Assembly: GCA_900315945.1 (NCBI GenBank)
Contig: ONAZ01000018.1
Coordinates: forward strand, 1 to 55,408
From: an uncultured Lachnospiraceae bacterium
GTDB lineage: Bacteria > Bacillota > Clostridia > Lachnospirales > Lachnospiraceae
DNA length: 55,408 bases
Direction of reading: 5' to 3'
Part shown: in pieces, positions 9,243-20,350 of the stretch
Position numbering within the stretch: the stretch's first letter is position 1
Layout of the letters: the number at the start of each line of letters is the position of its first letter
Program-made: the position numbers and the translations under genes
Notes under the pieces: generated by a model
The model's database searches: none
The model's input: the letters and a program-made list of their open reading frames with translations, nothing else
Told to the model about the DNA's origin: nothing

Positions 9243-11411
9243 GTGGATATTTTCTCGAAAAGAAGAAATAGACATAAACTTATTATTCTTCAAGTTATAA
9301 TTGTTGGAATCTTAATAAATGTGTTGTTGTCATTTCTTTCCTACAAATTAGATTTGCCAGTTTATTGGGATACAATAGGAACAATAGGTGTTGCTGCTCT
9401 TACTGGAGTTTTTCCAGGAATGTTTGTGGCGGTTGTAACCAATATTATTTGCACATTATTCAACGGATATGCCGCTTATTTTGGAATTGTAAATGTTCTT
9501 GTGGCAGTAATTACTGCTTGGTTTGTAAAAAGAGGATTATTTACTAAGGTAAAAAGTTCCATATTGTATGTTGTAGCAATTGGAGCCGGCAGTGGAATCC
9601 TTAGTGGAATTATACAATGGTTAATTATTGGTGGACCGCAGAATGATTCAATTAGAGCTATATTAGAAGCTTCTGATATAGGTACGGGAGTAGTGGGCTT
9701 TTTGGCTTTTTCTCTTCTTAATATTTTGCTTAATATTTTCGACAAAGGAATATGCTTTGGCATAATGGCTATTTTAATGCGTTTTATGCCTGAGGGAGCT
9801 AAGATTAAATTACGTAATAGCTCATGGATGCAAAGGCCATTAACAGAAAAAGAGGAAGAGGATATTTATAAATGGAGCAAAAACACTCCGCATTCTGCTA
9901 AGAAAAGAATGGCTCTTGTAGTAACAGTGATAGCTATAGCTGCAACTATAGTTACAACATATACTGCCGTCAATCAGTATTTTGAAGCAGCAAAGGAAGA
10001 GAAGACAGAGATTGCGCAAAATGCTGCTAAGTTTGCTGCAAGTGTAGTTGATCCAAACAAAGTCAATGAATATATTAGAGATGGAGAGAATTCACCTGGC
10101 TACAAAGAAACAGAAGATATGCTTTACAAGATAAGAAAAAATGCCTCAGGTGTTTACTATCTATATATTGTTAAAGTTGATAGAGATAAAGTTACATTTG
10201 TGTTTGATCTAGATGCAGATGATGTTAGGAAAAGCTATGCCCTTGTTGATGACACCAAAGGGGAAGAGCCGGGAACTGAAGTGCCGGTGGATGAAGAATT
10301 CGAAGAATACATGGATGATTTAATGGCAGGTAAGGAAATACCGCCTATTGAGAATAAAGGAGCATGGAATTGGCTTGTAACAGCCTATTACCCTGTTCTA
10401 GATAATTCGGGTAATGTAGTATGTTATGCAGGAGCAGATGCCTCCCTTGATTATCTTGAGAGTTATATGGATAGTTTTGGAAGAAAGCTTATTCTTATTC
10501 TCTCAGGTATTATTGCTACAATTGTTGCTTACGGAATATGGATATCTAATTATTATACAGTCTATCCTATTGAAAGCATCGGAGTTTACATAAGAAGGAT
10601 TACGGAAGTTGGGGATAATCAAGAAGAACTTGATGAAGTTGTTAGACAGATTCGTAAAGTGGACATAAGAACCAGCGATGAGGTTGAGAGGCTATATAAA
10701 GATTTGTGCGATATGGCCCTTAACCAGACTGAGAAGATTAGAAGCATACGACGCCTTTCTGAAGACACAATGCAGATGCAGGATGGTCTTATTATAACCA
10801 TGGCAGATCTGGTGGAAAATAGAGATTCGGATACAGGAGCCCATATTCAGAAAACAGCTGCCTATGTAAAAATTATAGTGGAAGGCTTGCAGAGAAAAGG
10901 ATACTATGCAGAGAAGATTACACCTAAGTTTGCATCTGACGTGGTTCGCTCTGCTCCTCTACATGATGTGGGTAAGATAAATATACCGGATAATGTACTT
11001 AACAAACCAGGCAAGTTAACTGACGAAGAATTCGAGATTATGAAGAGTCATACAACAGCTGGTATGCATATTATGGAGAAAGCTATAAGTACGGTAGGTG
11101 GTGAGAACTATCTTAAGGAAGCTAGGAATATGGCGGCTTATCATCATGAGAGGTGGGATGGTAAAGGTTATCCTGAAGGTCTTCATGGTGAAGTTATACC
11201 ACTTTCTGCAAGAATAATGGCGGTTGCTGATGTATTTGATGCTCTTACATCACCACGTGTATATAAACCGGCATTTCCAATAGAGAAGGCATTATCAATT
11301 ATTGAAGAAGGTAAAGGGGTACAATTTGACCCTAAATGCGTAGAAGTATTTATGGAATCACTTCCTGAAGTTAAGGAAATACTTAAGAAATATAAAAAAG
11401 AAGTTGAGTAA
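9243..11411 (+). CDS. Membrane HD-GYP cyclic-di-GMP phosphodiesterase
   Basis: This 722-residue protein starts at a GTG, seven bases after GGAGGA. Residues about 10-190 are five or six hydrophobic helices resembling an ECF-transporter S-component or membrane-sensor module. Another helix (about 225-245), an extracytoplasmic sensor segment (about 250-410) and a further helix (about 415-435) follow. The C-terminal HD-GYP domain is intact: HD at H574/D575 in LHDVGKI, the MKSH histidine, HHERWDGKGYP with GYP at 642-644, and AVADVFDALTS. HD-GYP domains hydrolyse c-di-GMP to pGpG or GMP. Two binding modules in one protein suggest dual sensing. It lies 23 bases before the hybrid kinase gene, suggesting one operon. 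Confidence 0.9.
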   Translation: MDIFSKRRNRHKLIILQVIIVGILINVLLSFLSYKLDLPVYWDTIGTIGVAALTGVFPGMFVAVVTNIICTLFNGYAAYFGIVNVLVAVITAWFVKRGLFTKVKSSILYVVAIGAGSGILSGIIQWLIIGGPQNDSIRAILEASDIGTGVVGFLAFSLLNILLNIFDKGICFGIMAILMRFMPEGAKIKLRNSSWMQRPLTEKEEEDIYKWSKNTPHSAKKRMALVVTVIAIAATIVTTYTAVNQYFEAAKEEKTEIAQNAAKFAASVVDPNKVNEYIRDGENSPGYKETEDMLYKIRKNASGVYYLYIVKVDRDKVTFVFDLDADDVRKSYALVDDTKGEEPGTEVPVDEEFEEYMDDLMAGKEIPPIENKGAWNWLVTAYYPVLDNSGNVVCYAGADASLDYLESYMDSFGRKLILILSGIIATIVAYGIWISNYYTVYPIESIGVYIRRITEVGDNQEELDEVVRQIRKVDIRTSDEVERLYKDLCDMALNQTEKIRSIRRLSEDTMQMQDGLIITMADLVENRDSDTGAHIQKTAAYVKIIVEGLQRKGYYAEKITPKFASDVVRSAPLHDVGKINIPDNVLNKPGKLTDEEFEIMKSHTTAGMHIMEKAISTVGGENYLKEARNMAAYHHERWDGKGYPEGLHGEVIPLSARIMAVADVFDALTSPRVYKPAFPIEKALSIIEEGKGVQFDPKCVEVFMESLPEVKEILKKYKKEVE

Positions 11412-11434
11412 AGGTTTAGATGGAGGAATAGGCT

Positions 11435-14400
11435 TTGAGAAAGAAGAAAACGCTTAATATTACAATTTTATTAATTGTCCTATCTCTCTCAATAGTGCAG
11501 CTTTTTGTGGGTAGTGTAAGTGTACTTGCTGCAGATAATAATGAGACTAAGAATAATAGCGATGCATTTAGCTCAAAACATGGCGGAGGTTATTCTATAA
11601 CAGGTCAGTTACAAGGTGTAGGCTATACCACTAAGATATACGATGCATCTAATGGTCTTCCTACTTCTGATGCCATGTATCTTATGGGTGATAAAGAAGG
11701 CCATATGTGGATAGGCGGATATAGTGGCGTTATAAGATACGATGGAAAGTCTTTTGACAGATTAGATACAAGTAATGGTCTTACTAGTGCGAGATGTTTC
11801 TACCAGGATAGCTTAGGAAGAATTTGGGTTGGAACAAATGATAATGGTGTTGTAGTACTTGATGGTGAAGATAGCAAACATATTACATACAAGGAAGGTC
11901 TTCCAACTTCTTCAATTCGTGTATTTACTGAGGATGATGAAGGGAATATATACATAGGTACAACAGCAGGATTATGTTATGCCGATTCTTCTTTGAATAT
12001 TCATAAAGTGTCCCATGACCTTATTGATAAGGATAGAATATTAAAGTTAGATTCTGATAAAACTGGAAAAGTTTATGGCTCTACTGCAAAGGGAGTTGTA
12101 TTTACAGTTGACAATAATAATATATCTTCCATATATGATAGTGCACAGCTAGGATTCGATAAAATCGATACAATAATGGTTGATCCTAATAATATCGGGA
12201 ATGTATATATCGGTACAGAAGGTGGAGATATATTCTATGGTGCATTTGGCAGTAATGCAAGTGAAATGAAGAGAATACCTGGAAATGGAATTGGTCCTCT
12301 TCAGTGGATTAGCTACATTTGCGACAGAGTGTTTGTGGCTTCAGCAGGAAAGCTGGGATATATTGATGGAAGTGACAATGTAGTTCTATTTGATGATTTG
12401 CCTATTGCTGGAATCGAGATGATGACTCAGGATTATCAGGGAAATGTATGGGTAGCATCTTCCACCCTTGGAGTAATGAAAATTGTCTCTAATAATTTCG
12501 TAGATATGATGGAAGAATACAAGCTTAACAATGGTACCACCAATGCTACTTGTCTGCATAATAATGTGTTATACATTGGAATGGATAAGGGCTTGCAACT
12601 TCTTGATCTAAATGGAACAAAAATTGAGAATGATTTAACTAAGTATATTGGGCAGAGTAGAATTAGGTGCATCAGAGAAGATAGTAAGGGAAATGTGTGG
12701 ATAGCCGTATATACTGATGACAAAGGTCTATTATGCGTGGCGCCTGATGGTACATTTACTTCATTTACCAAAGAAAATGGTATGCCTGATAATGAGGTTA
12801 GAACAGTTGTTGAAGGCCAAAATGGAGACATTCTAGTTGGTACTAATGGCGGTCTTGTAGTAATTAATAATGGTCAGATTGTTAGAACAGTTGGTACTAA
12901 TGAAGGTATTAAGAATACTGTATTTCTTGCAGTTGCACAAGGGGACGATGGAACAATATATGCAGGCTCCGATGGCGATGGAATATATGCTATTAAGGGT
13001 GATAGTATAACTCGAATTAGTCGTGACGAAGGTCTGTCAAGTGACGTTGTAATGAAGATAATAAAGGACGACAAAAGAGGAGTATTCTGGCTTGTTACAT
13101 CTAACTCTATTGAGTATATGAAGGATGGAAAGCTGACGCAAGTAACTTCATTCCCATATAACAATAATTATGATATTTATTTTGATAATAGTGATAATGC
13201 GTGGATTCTTTCCTCTTATGGTATTTACATAATTGAAGCAGAGAAGATGATTAAAGATTCTGTTAATGATTACAGATTATATACTGTTGAAAGTGGGCTT
13301 CCATATACTTTAACTGCCAACTCTAATAGTTACCTAGATAGTGAAGGCAATTTATATATGCCAGGCAGAAGCGGAGTTATTAAAGTAAATGTTAATAGTT
13401 TCTTCGAAGAAAATGAGAAGATACACTTAGGAATTAACTCCATTACTTGTGATGGAGAGGTTATTCATCCCGATGATAATGGCAAATACACCATACCATC
13501 AAGTAGAGGTCGTATTCAGATAACACCTTCTATAATGGATTATTCTATGCATGACCCATTAGTACATGTATTTCTAGAAGATGGTCCTGATGAAGGTGTA
13601 ACTGATAATATGAGTAAGCTATCTACTCTAGAGTATACTGATTTGCCTTATGGTAATTACAAATTACATATAGAAATACTTAATAAGAATACTAAGCAGG
13701 TAATGCAGTATGATGAAATAGAAGTTAATAAGAGTGCGAGATTTACAGAGATTCTTATTGTTAGAATACTATTCGTAGTGCTTCTTGTTGTAATTGCAGG
13801 CGTGCTTGTGTGGAGATATATAATAGCCACAACTGTTCGTAAACAATACGACGAGATTAGAGCTGCAAAGGAAGAGGCAGAACAGGCTAATAGCGCTAAG
13901 ACAAGATTCTTAGCCAATATGTCTCATGAGATTCGTACACCTATTAACACAATTCTTGGAATGAATGAGATGACTCTAAGGGAGGATACAAATGGCATCC
14001 CGTCAGGATATTCTTCTAGGATTCTTAAGAATAGTTACAATATTAGAAATGCATCAGAGGCACTTCTTAGTCTTGTTAATGATTTATTGGATATGTCTAA
14101 GATTGAATCAGGGAAAATGCATTTAGTTGAACAGGAATATGATTTTTCATCAGAGATGCGTTCAATTGTTACTATGATAAAGGATAGGAGTAAGCAAAAA
14201 GATCTATTCTTTGATGTGGTGATTGATGAAGTAATACCTAAGAGTTTGTTAGGTGATATAGCTAAGATAAAGCAGGTTGTACTTAACCTTCTTACTAATG
14301 CTGTAAAATACACTTCAAAGGGTGGAGTTTCTCTAAGTGTAACTATGGTAGAGAGAAAAGGTGACGTTGCAACAATTACATTCTCAGTAAAAGATACTGG

Positions 14401-15685
14401 AATGGGAATAAAGAAAGAAGATATGGATAAGCTCTTCGAGGCTTATGAGAGACTTGATGAGAAGAAGAATAGTTCAATACAAGGAACAGGTCTTGGACTT
14501 GATATATCAAGAAGACTATCAGAGTTAATGAATGGTGAACTTTCTTGCGACAGTGTCTATGGAGAAGGTTCAGAATTCATTCTGAAAGTAGATCAGAAAA
14601 TAGTTGATGATACTCCTATAGGAGTATTCAAAGAAAGGGATGAAAAGGATAGTCAAATAGAATACATACCATTGTTTGTAGCACCTGACGCAGATATTCT
14701 AGTGGTAGATGATAACCCAATGAATCTTAATGTTATTAAAGGTCTTCTTCGAGCAACGAGAGTATTTGTTAACACAGCCTTAAGCGGAGAAGATGCTTTA
14801 GACAAGATAAGAGATAATCATTTTGATATTATATTCCTAGATCATATGATGCCAGGAATGGATGGAATTGAGACTTTAAGTGAATTGAGAAAGATTAATT
14901 CTCATGTTCCAGTATATGCATTAACAGCCAATTCCACAGCAGATGAAGGCTATTATGAATCTAAAGGATTTAACGGATGCTTGCAGAAGCCTGTTGATAC
15001 ACGACTTCTTGAGGAGACAATTAAGAAGCATCTTCCTAAAGAGAAAATGCTTGAACCAAAACCAAAAGATTCTGTAGATGCACTAACTGAGATGCCAGAG
15101 GAAATGAAATGGATATATGATGTTAAGGGCATAGATGTTGAATCGGGTATTAAGAATTCTGGTGGTATTCAGGAATATATATTCTCTCTTGATATGTTCT
15201 ATGATGCAATTGATGAGAACTCGATTGTTATTAGAAATGCTTATGATGAAGAGAATATAAGACTCTTTACAATTAAGGTACATTCCCTTAAGAGTTCTGC
15301 AAGAATAATTGGTGCAACTAAGCTATCTGAATTAGCACAGCAATTAGAAAATGCTGGCAATGACAAAGATATGGATGTTCTTAATGCAAATGTAGATAAA
15401 TTTATATCTGATTATGAAGAGTATAAGAACAAACTTGAACCAATTAAGGATTATACTGATACAGATGAAGGTAAGGAAATGATTTCTGATGAGGAACTTC
15501 AAGGTGCTTATGAAGCATTAAAAGATGTTATTAGTCAGATGGATTACGATTCTGTGGAAATGATAGTTGGTGAACTTGATAAATATAAATTGCCAGATGA
15601 AGATAAAGACAGAATTAAGAGACTTAAGAAATCTATGAAAGCAATGGACTGGGATACAATGACAGCAATAATAAGTGAGGATTAA
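11435..15685 (+). CDS. Hybrid sensor histidine kinase with two-component propeller repeats, receiver and HPt
   Basis: This 1416-residue protein starts at a TTG, seven bases after TGGAGGA. A signal/anchor peptide (about 1-33, ending VLAAD) is followed by an extracellular region with many Reg_prop beta-propeller strands ([42 protein letters not shown]). Next come a Y_Y_Y-like domain (about 675-765) and a membrane helix (about 770-790). Inside are HisKA ([10 protein letters not shown]831), an HATPase (DTGMGI, GTGLGL), a receiver (ILVVDDN, phospho-Asp D1136 in [11 protein letters not shown]) and an HPt domain (H1283 in [10 protein letters not shown]). The extracellular layout matches Bacteroides polysaccharide-sensing HTCS proteins, but there is no AraC-type DNA-binding end. 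Phosphate should pass H to D to H and then to a partner, most simply the receiver protein encoded 2 bases downstream. Glycan sensing is inference. Confidence 0.93.
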   Translation: MRKKKTLNITILLIVLSLSIVQLFVGSVSVLAADNNETKNNSDAFSSKHGGGYSITGQLQGVGYTTKIYDASNGLPTSDAMYLMGDKEGHMWIGGYSGVIRYDGKSFDRLDTSNGLTSARCFYQDSLGRIWVGTNDNGVVVLDGEDSKHITYKEGLPTSSIRVFTEDDEGNIYIGTTAGLCYADSSLNIHKVSHDLIDKDRILKLDSDKTGKVYGSTAKGVVFTVDNNNISSIYDSAQLGFDKIDTIMVDPNNIGNVYIGTEGGDIFYGAFGSNASEMKRIPGNGIGPLQWISYICDRVFVASAGKLGYIDGSDNVVLFDDLPIAGIEMMTQDYQGNVWVASSTLGVMKIVSNNFVDMMEEYKLNNGTTNATCLHNNVLYIGMDKGLQLLDLNGTKIENDLTKYIGQSRIRCIREDSKGNVWIAVYTDDKGLLCVAPDGTFTSFTKENGMPDNEVRTVVEGQNGDILVGTNGGLVVINNGQIVRTVGTNEGIKNTVFLAVAQGDDGTIYAGSDGDGIYAIKGDSITRISRDEGLSSDVVMKIIKDDKRGVFWLVTSNSIEYMKDGKLTQVTSFPYNNNYDIYFDNSDNAWILSSYGIYIIEAEKMIKDSVNDYRLYTVESGLPYTLTANSNSYLDSEGNLYMPGRSGVIKVNVNSFFEENEKIHLGINSITCDGEVIHPDDNGKYTIPSSRGRIQITPSIMDYSMHDPLVHVFLEDGPDEGVTDNMSKLSTLEYTDLPYGNYKLHIEILNKNTKQVMQYDEIEVNKSARFTEILIVRILFVVLLVVIAGVLVWRYIIATTVRKQYDEIRAAKEEAEQANSAKTRFLANMSHEIRTPINTILGMNEMTLREDTNGIPSGYSSRILKNSYNIRNASEALLSLVNDLLDMSKIESGKMHLVEQEYDFSSEMRSIVTMIKDRSKQKDLFFDVVIDEVIPKSLLGDIAKIKQVVLNLLTNAVKYTSKGGVSLSVTMVERKGDVATITFSVKDTGMGIKKEDMDKLFEAYERLDEKKNSSIQGTGLGLDISRRLSELMNGELSCDSVYGEGSEFILKVDQKIVDDTPIGVFKERDEKDSQIEYIPLFVAPDADILVVDDNPMNLNVIKGLLRATRVFVNTALSGEDALDKIRDNHFDIIFLDHMMPGMDGIETLSELRKINSHVPVYALTANSTADEGYYESKGFNGCLQKPVDTRLLEETIKKHLPKEKMLEPKPKDSVDALTEMPEEMKWIYDVKGIDVESGIKNSGGIQEYIFSLDMFYDAIDENSIVIRNAYDEENIRLFTIKVHSLKSSARIIGATKLSELAQQLENAGNDKDMDVLNANVDKFISDYEEYKNKLEPIKDYTDTDEGKEMISDEELQGAYEALKDVISQMDYDSVEMIVGELDKYKLPDEDKDRIKRLKKSMKAMDWDTMTAIISED

Positions 15686-15687
15686 GG

Positions 15688-16440
15688 ATGGACAGAGTAG
15701 TATTTATAGCAGAAAAAGAAACATTTGTAGTTCGAGTACTTGAGAAAAAAATCGTGGACGCACACAAAGATTGCATCTTCGTAAAAAACACTCTAAGTGA
15801 TGTAAAAGAAGTATTAACTAATAGTTGTCTTGTCGTTCTCTATATTGATGATGATACCAGGATTCAAGAGGATGTTCTTAGATTTCTGGAAGTTCGTATG
15901 AGAGAAGATTTGGGAGGATTTATCCTTATAGGGGAACAGGTCCATATTAATGCTATAAGAAAACAAATTCCAGAACATTATATCTACAAGGCATTTGTTA
16001 GGCCTGTAAATAATGAGGAATTTCTTGAAGCTGTATCAGAATATTTTGAAAAAGGTGATATAGACGATTTTAAGAAACGAATCTTAATTGTAGATGATGA
16101 TCCACAATACCTTTCTCTTATTAGACAATGGCTTAATGGTATGTACAAAATATCTGTTGCTAATTCTGGATTACAGGGTATTAAGTATCTTGGGAAGAAT
16201 AAAGTGGACTTGATTCTGTTAGATTATGAGATGCCTGTAACAAGCGGTCCGCAGGTTCTTGAAATGCTAAGAAGTGACGAAGATACCAAGGATATACCAG
16301 TGATTTTCCTTACAGGAAAAAGTGATAAAGATAGTGTAATGTCTGTTGTGGGACTACGCCCTGAGGGGTATCTACTTAAAAGTATCGAAAAAGAAAAACT
16401 GATAGAAAAACTAGATGAATTCTTTGTTAAGCAAAAATAA
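15688..16440 (+). CDS. Stand-alone double-receiver response regulator
   Basis: This 250-residue protein begins two bases after the kinase stop. Residues about 1-120 look like a degenerate receiver lacking a clear acidic triad (VLYIDDDTRI at the beta-3 position). Residues about 130-250 form a good receiver: ILIVDDDPQ, phospho-acceptor D179 in LILLDYEMP, T in FLTGKSD, and K in YLLKSI. No output or DNA-binding domain is present, so it should act as a phosphate shuttle or by protein contact. Tight spacing with the HPt-ended kinase before it and the HD-GYP-like protein after it suggests it links the two. Confidence 0.88.
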   Translation: MDRVVFIAEKETFVVRVLEKKIVDAHKDCIFVKNTLSDVKEVLTNSCLVVLYIDDDTRIQEDVLRFLEVRMREDLGGFILIGEQVHINAIRKQIPEHYIYKAFVRPVNNEEFLEAVSEYFEKGDIDDFKKRILIVDDDPQYLSLIRQWLNGMYKISVANSGLQGIKYLGKNKVDLILLDYEMPVTSGPQVLEMLRSDEDTKDIPVIFLTGKSDKDSVMSVVGLRPEGYLLKSIEKEKLIEKLDEFFVKQK

Positions 16441-16463
16441 ATGCCCATAAAAGGAGATATTAA

Positions 16464-18839
16464 ATGTTGGATTTTATTAGAGAATATCAAGTATATATTA
16501 TGCTTGCTATGTCTATAACATGTATTATATTTGCTATATTACTTCTAATTGCAAAGTCAATGGATAAGAAAAGCAAGATAGTTCTTATTCTATTAGAGCT
16601 TGCAGCTGCCATACTTTTGATCTTTGAGAGGTTTGCTTACTATTATAGAGGCGATGCTAGTGATACAGGTTATGTAATGGTACGAGTAAGTAATTTTGTG
16701 GTATTTCTGATGATACTGGTTATTTCTATACTTTTTAATATGTATCTTGCATGGCGAATAGATGATACTGGTGTAGGGCATAAACCGAAGAGATTTACTA
16801 TTGTTGCAATAATTGCAGTTATAGGAATATTTCTCCTAATAATATCTCAGTTTACTAATATGTATTATTATTTCGATGAGAATAATACGTATCATAGGGG
16901 AACTCTATTCATTATATGCTATATGATTCCTATTATTTGTCTTATAATTCAAATGACAATAATAGTTCAGTATAGGAAAAGATTCAGTAAACATATTCGT
17001 GTAGCATTTATATTCTATGTTGTGCTTTCTGCAATTGCAACCATTGTGCAATTCTTTGTAACAGGGGTGTCACTTACTAATATATCTATTGCACTTGCTG
17101 TTCTTGTGCTTTACTTATTTGCATATCTTGATTTGAATGATGAACTTGAGATAGCACATAAGAAAGAGATGGGAGAATTAAAGGAAGAAAGAAACAGTAT
17201 GCAAAGGCTATTCGATCAGACGGCAACAGCCTTTGTTATGGCAATTGAGAAGAAGGATGAGACTATACAGGGACACTCTGAGAAGGTTGCAGTTGTTGCA
17301 AAAAAAATAGCAGAGGCATATGGAAAAGATGAAGAGGAGTGTCTAAAAGTTTATTATGCTGCGCTTCTTCATGATATAGGAGTTGTGGAACTTCCAGATA
17401 GACTAATTGGTAAATCCGAAGAGCTAACAAAAGAAGATATAGATATTATAAGAAAAAAACCAATCGATAGCGCACAGATTCTTTCTAATATTAAGGAGTT
17501 TCCATATCTTAAAGAAGCTGTTATGTATCACAAAGAAAGATATGATGGAAGTGGATATCCAAATGGATTAAAGGGAGAGGATATTCCATGGATTTCTAGA
17601 GTAATTGCAGTTGCCGATTCTTACGCTTCTATGGTATCTCAACTTCGCGATACTATGGCGCTTCCATATCAGAAGGTAAGAGAAGAATTCATAGAGGGTT
17701 CTGGAACAAAATACGATCCTAAACTTGCAGACATTATGATTTCTTTGATTGATGAAGAGTATAACGAATCAAAGGAAACAAAGAGTATTGAACTTGAAAA
17801 AGAATTAAGTATTGACCAGTACAGAGACAAAGTATCAGCTGGAATATTAATAGAAGAGAAGGTTAAGAAAGTACATTTTAAATGTAATGTAAAAAGTGGG
17901 TATGAAGACAGCTTTGCACTTCCTTCTGTAATACTCTTTGATTCATACGATGCAAGAATGCATAAGACTACTAAGTCGATTGAAGTGTATAAATACATAG
18001 AGTTTAGTGAACTTTGGTTTGACGGACATTATGTATCTACAACTGCAAGAAATGTTAATGTCAATATTAACGATGAAGCAAATGAATCTCATAATAATGA
18101 TATTAACGGAGAATACCAGATTACTATGTCTAGGTATACAGATCACTTGTCAGTTAGGATGGAAGGACCAAATCAGTCAGCTGATTATATAGTTGCTCTT
18201 CCTGATAAGACTAAGATGGCATATCTTGGTATAACTGGAGAACATTGTGATATAACGGATATTTCCGTTGAAGAGACTAATGACGAAGTGAAGGAAGGGG
18301 ATATTAGAAGAATTGTAAGTGAATTAAGCTTTATTAACAGACTAGAATCTGATATTCCTAATACACAAGTTGATGGTCCAAGATATGCATACACTGTTGG
18401 ACAGGAGTTAAAAGAGTCTCAATGTATAGAATTTCATACCATGAGTTTGCCATCTGCATCACTGGCATGGCATTGTCCTTATATTCTAATATATCATTCA
18501 GATGATGGAAGAGTCTTTGGAAAAGGATATGAGGAATATGAACTTATTAAGTTAAATGGAGAATGCTCCTTCGATGATAAGCTAGTAGATAGTCATTTCC
18601 AAATGAAGAAGACTGATGCATTTCCAGGTTGGGAAGCATGGAAGACTACTAACAAGAGAGGCGAGGAATGTAGTATTGAGATTCAATGTAAGTTAGGAAA
18701 TGTTATTATTCATACTGAGAATCTCGGAATAGTTATAAATGATGAAATAAAGCTTAAAGATTCATCGAAGAAAGTGTATGCATCAATTACGGGAGATCAG
18801 GTAGCCCTTACTGACATTAGAGTAAATGATATTTGGTAG
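16464..18839 (+). CDS. Membrane HD-GYP-like protein with degenerate metal site and duplicated C-terminal domain
   Basis: In this 791-residue protein, residues 1-230 hold about seven membrane helices. Next come a short coil and an HD-GYP domain at about 255-430. HD (H303/D304) and GYP are kept, but the Lys after HDIG is V307, the mid-domain histidine is K332 (RKKP instead of K-x-H) and the HH pair is H356-K357 (YHKERYDG). These positions bind metals in active HD-GYP enzymes, so catalysis is doubtful and a c-di-GMP receptor or scaffold role is possible. Residues about 466-600 and 650-791 are two similar beta-rich units, each ending in ITG-x5-TDI-x-V. I do not recognise this tail. AAGGAG precedes the ATG; the gene is 23 bases after the receiver gene. 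Confidence 0.82.
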   Translation: MLDFIREYQVYIMLAMSITCIIFAILLLIAKSMDKKSKIVLILLELAAAILLIFERFAYYYRGDASDTGYVMVRVSNFVVFLMILVISILFNMYLAWRIDDTGVGHKPKRFTIVAIIAVIGIFLLIISQFTNMYYYFDENNTYHRGTLFIICYMIPIICLIIQMTIIVQYRKRFSKHIRVAFIFYVVLSAIATIVQFFVTGVSLTNISIALAVLVLYLFAYLDLNDELEIAHKKEMGELKEERNSMQRLFDQTATAFVMAIEKKDETIQGHSEKVAVVAKKIAEAYGKDEEECLKVYYAALLHDIGVVELPDRLIGKSEELTKEDIDIIRKKPIDSAQILSNIKEFPYLKEAVMYHKERYDGSGYPNGLKGEDIPWISRVIAVADSYASMVSQLRDTMALPYQKVREEFIEGSGTKYDPKLADIMISLIDEEYNESKETKSIELEKELSIDQYRDKVSAGILIEEKVKKVHFKCNVKSGYEDSFALPSVILFDSYDARMHKTTKSIEVYKYIEFSELWFDGHYVSTTARNVNVNINDEANESHNNDINGEYQITMSRYTDHLSVRMEGPNQSADYIVALPDKTKMAYLGITGEHCDITDISVEETNDEVKEGDIRRIVSELSFINRLESDIPNTQVDGPRYAYTVGQELKESQCIEFHTMSLPSASLAWHCPYILIYHSDDGRVFGKGYEEYELIKLNGECSFDDKLVDSHFQMKKTDAFPGWEAWKTTNKRGEECSIEIQCKLGNVIIHTENLGIVINDEIKLKDSSKKVYASITGDQVALTDIRVNDIW

Positions 18840-18884
18840 TACATAGAACAAACTTGATTAGAAGCTAAGAGAGTAGGTGTAGTT

Positions 18885-20315
18885 ATGCTTGAGAACTTAA
18901 GCCCAAAAGAAGTCTTTGTATTCTTTGAAGAGATATCCCATATTCCAAGGGGCTCATATAATGAAGAAGCCATAAGAGATTATCTTATAGCATTTGCAAA
19001 TGATAGAGGACTTGAATGCCATAAGGATAATGCAGGTAATGTAATTATTATTAAAGAAGCCACAAGTGGATATGAGAATAGGGAGCCAATTATTATACAG
19101 GGTCATATGGATATGGTATGTGAGATAGATCAGGGCATTAACAAGGATATGACTAAGGAAGGTCTTGACCTTGAAGTTGTTGATGGTTATGTTACTGCAA
19201 AGGGAACAACACTTGGTGGTGATGATGGAATAGCAGTTGCATATGGTCTTGCGATACTTGATTCTAATGAAGTAAAACATCCACGTCTAGAAGTTATATT
19301 TACTGTTAGTGAAGAAGTTGGAATGGATGGTGCGCGAGGACTTGATACTTCTTATATTACTGGCAGAAAAATGATTAATATAGATTCTGAAGAAGAGGGA
19401 GTTCTGACTGTGGGATGTGCAGGCGGTGGTAGAATTAGTGTTAATCTTTCTGTAAAGAGAGAGGAATGTGAATATGACCACATCTTAATTAGTGTTAGTG
19501 GCTTGCTAGGTGGTCATTCTGGATCAGATATTAACTTAGGAAGAGCTAGTTCCTATTCTCTGCTTGTTAGAATTTATAAGACTATTTATGAGAAGATGGA
19601 TATGCGTTTTGTAGGCTTTAAGACAGGAAGCCTTATTAATGTTATATCTAATAGTGCCGTAGCAGAATTAGCAGTATCAGATGTAAGTGAATGTAAGAAG
19701 GTAATTGAAAAACTGTCACACGAAATAAAAGAAGAATACCAAGAGAGTGATAGTAATATTACAATCAAAGTACAGGAGAAAGAATCTGATGTGATGCCAC
19801 TTACAGAAGAAGATACTATTAAGGTATCTACAATTCTTGCTTCTATGCCACAGGGTGTAACACGAATGAGTGAGGATTTTGAAGGTGCAGTAGAGACTTC
19901 TATTAACTGGGGTGTATGCGAAATTGATAATGATGAACTTGTTATGAAAGGTTTAGTTAGATCACAGGTAGATGATAGAACATACGAACTTCTTAATAGA
20001 GTTAGTTGGATTGCAAAAGGAAATGGAGCGAAGGCAGAAATTGACAGCAATTATCCGGCATGGCAGTTTAATAAAGAATCAGAGCTTTCTAATAAAATGT
20101 GTAGCATATATAAAGAGATGTTTGATAAAGAAGAAAAGATAGAAGTAATTCATGCTGGGCTAGAATGTGGATTCTTTGTAGATAAAATAAAGGGATTAGA
20201 TGCTGTGTCAATGGGACCGGATATACTTGATATTCATACCACAAATGAGAGGCTTGATATAGAATCTGTAAATAGAACATGGAATTTTCTTCTCAGAGTA
20301 TTAGAAGAAGCATAG
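18885..20315 (+). CDS. pepD: Aminoacyl-histidine dipeptidase (M20C)
   Basis: This 476-residue cytosolic zinc dipeptidase of the Xaa-His dipeptidase family releases amino acids from imported dipeptides. Metal-site motifs are GHMDMV (H74, D76), LGGDDGIAVAYG, the catalytic SEEVGMDGA, NIDSEEEG and, near the end, HAGLECGFF. Length fits the family. An AGGTG Shine-Dalgarno precedes the ATG, and the 45-base gap from the HD-GYP-like gene may allow read-through. HydE starts 35 bases after the stop, so co-transcription is possible, although the functional link is unclear. Confidence 0.94.
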   Translation: MLENLSPKEVFVFFEEISHIPRGSYNEEAIRDYLIAFANDRGLECHKDNAGNVIIIKEATSGYENREPIIIQGHMDMVCEIDQGINKDMTKEGLDLEVVDGYVTAKGTTLGGDDGIAVAYGLAILDSNEVKHPRLEVIFTVSEEVGMDGARGLDTSYITGRKMINIDSEEEGVLTVGCAGGGRISVNLSVKREECEYDHILISVSGLLGGHSGSDINLGRASSYSLLVRIYKTIYEKMDMRFVGFKTGSLINVISNSAVAELAVSDVSECKKVIEKLSHEIKEEYQESDSNITIKVQEKESDVMPLTEEDTIKVSTILASMPQGVTRMSEDFEGAVETSINWGVCEIDNDELVMKGLVRSQVDDRTYELLNRVSWIAKGNGAKAEIDSNYPAWQFNKESELSNKMCSIYKEMFDKEEKIEVIHAGLECGFFVDKIKGLDAVSMGPDILDIHTTNERLDIESVNRTWNFLLRVLEEA

Positions 20316-20350
20316 GCTTAATTAGACTAGATATAAGAGAGACCAAAGGC

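Noticed and set aside
9365-9547. A 60-codon cysteine-rich open frame inside the HD-GYP gene, considered as a small overlapping protein.
   Set aside because: It lies wholly in another frame of a confident gene and has no ribosome site.
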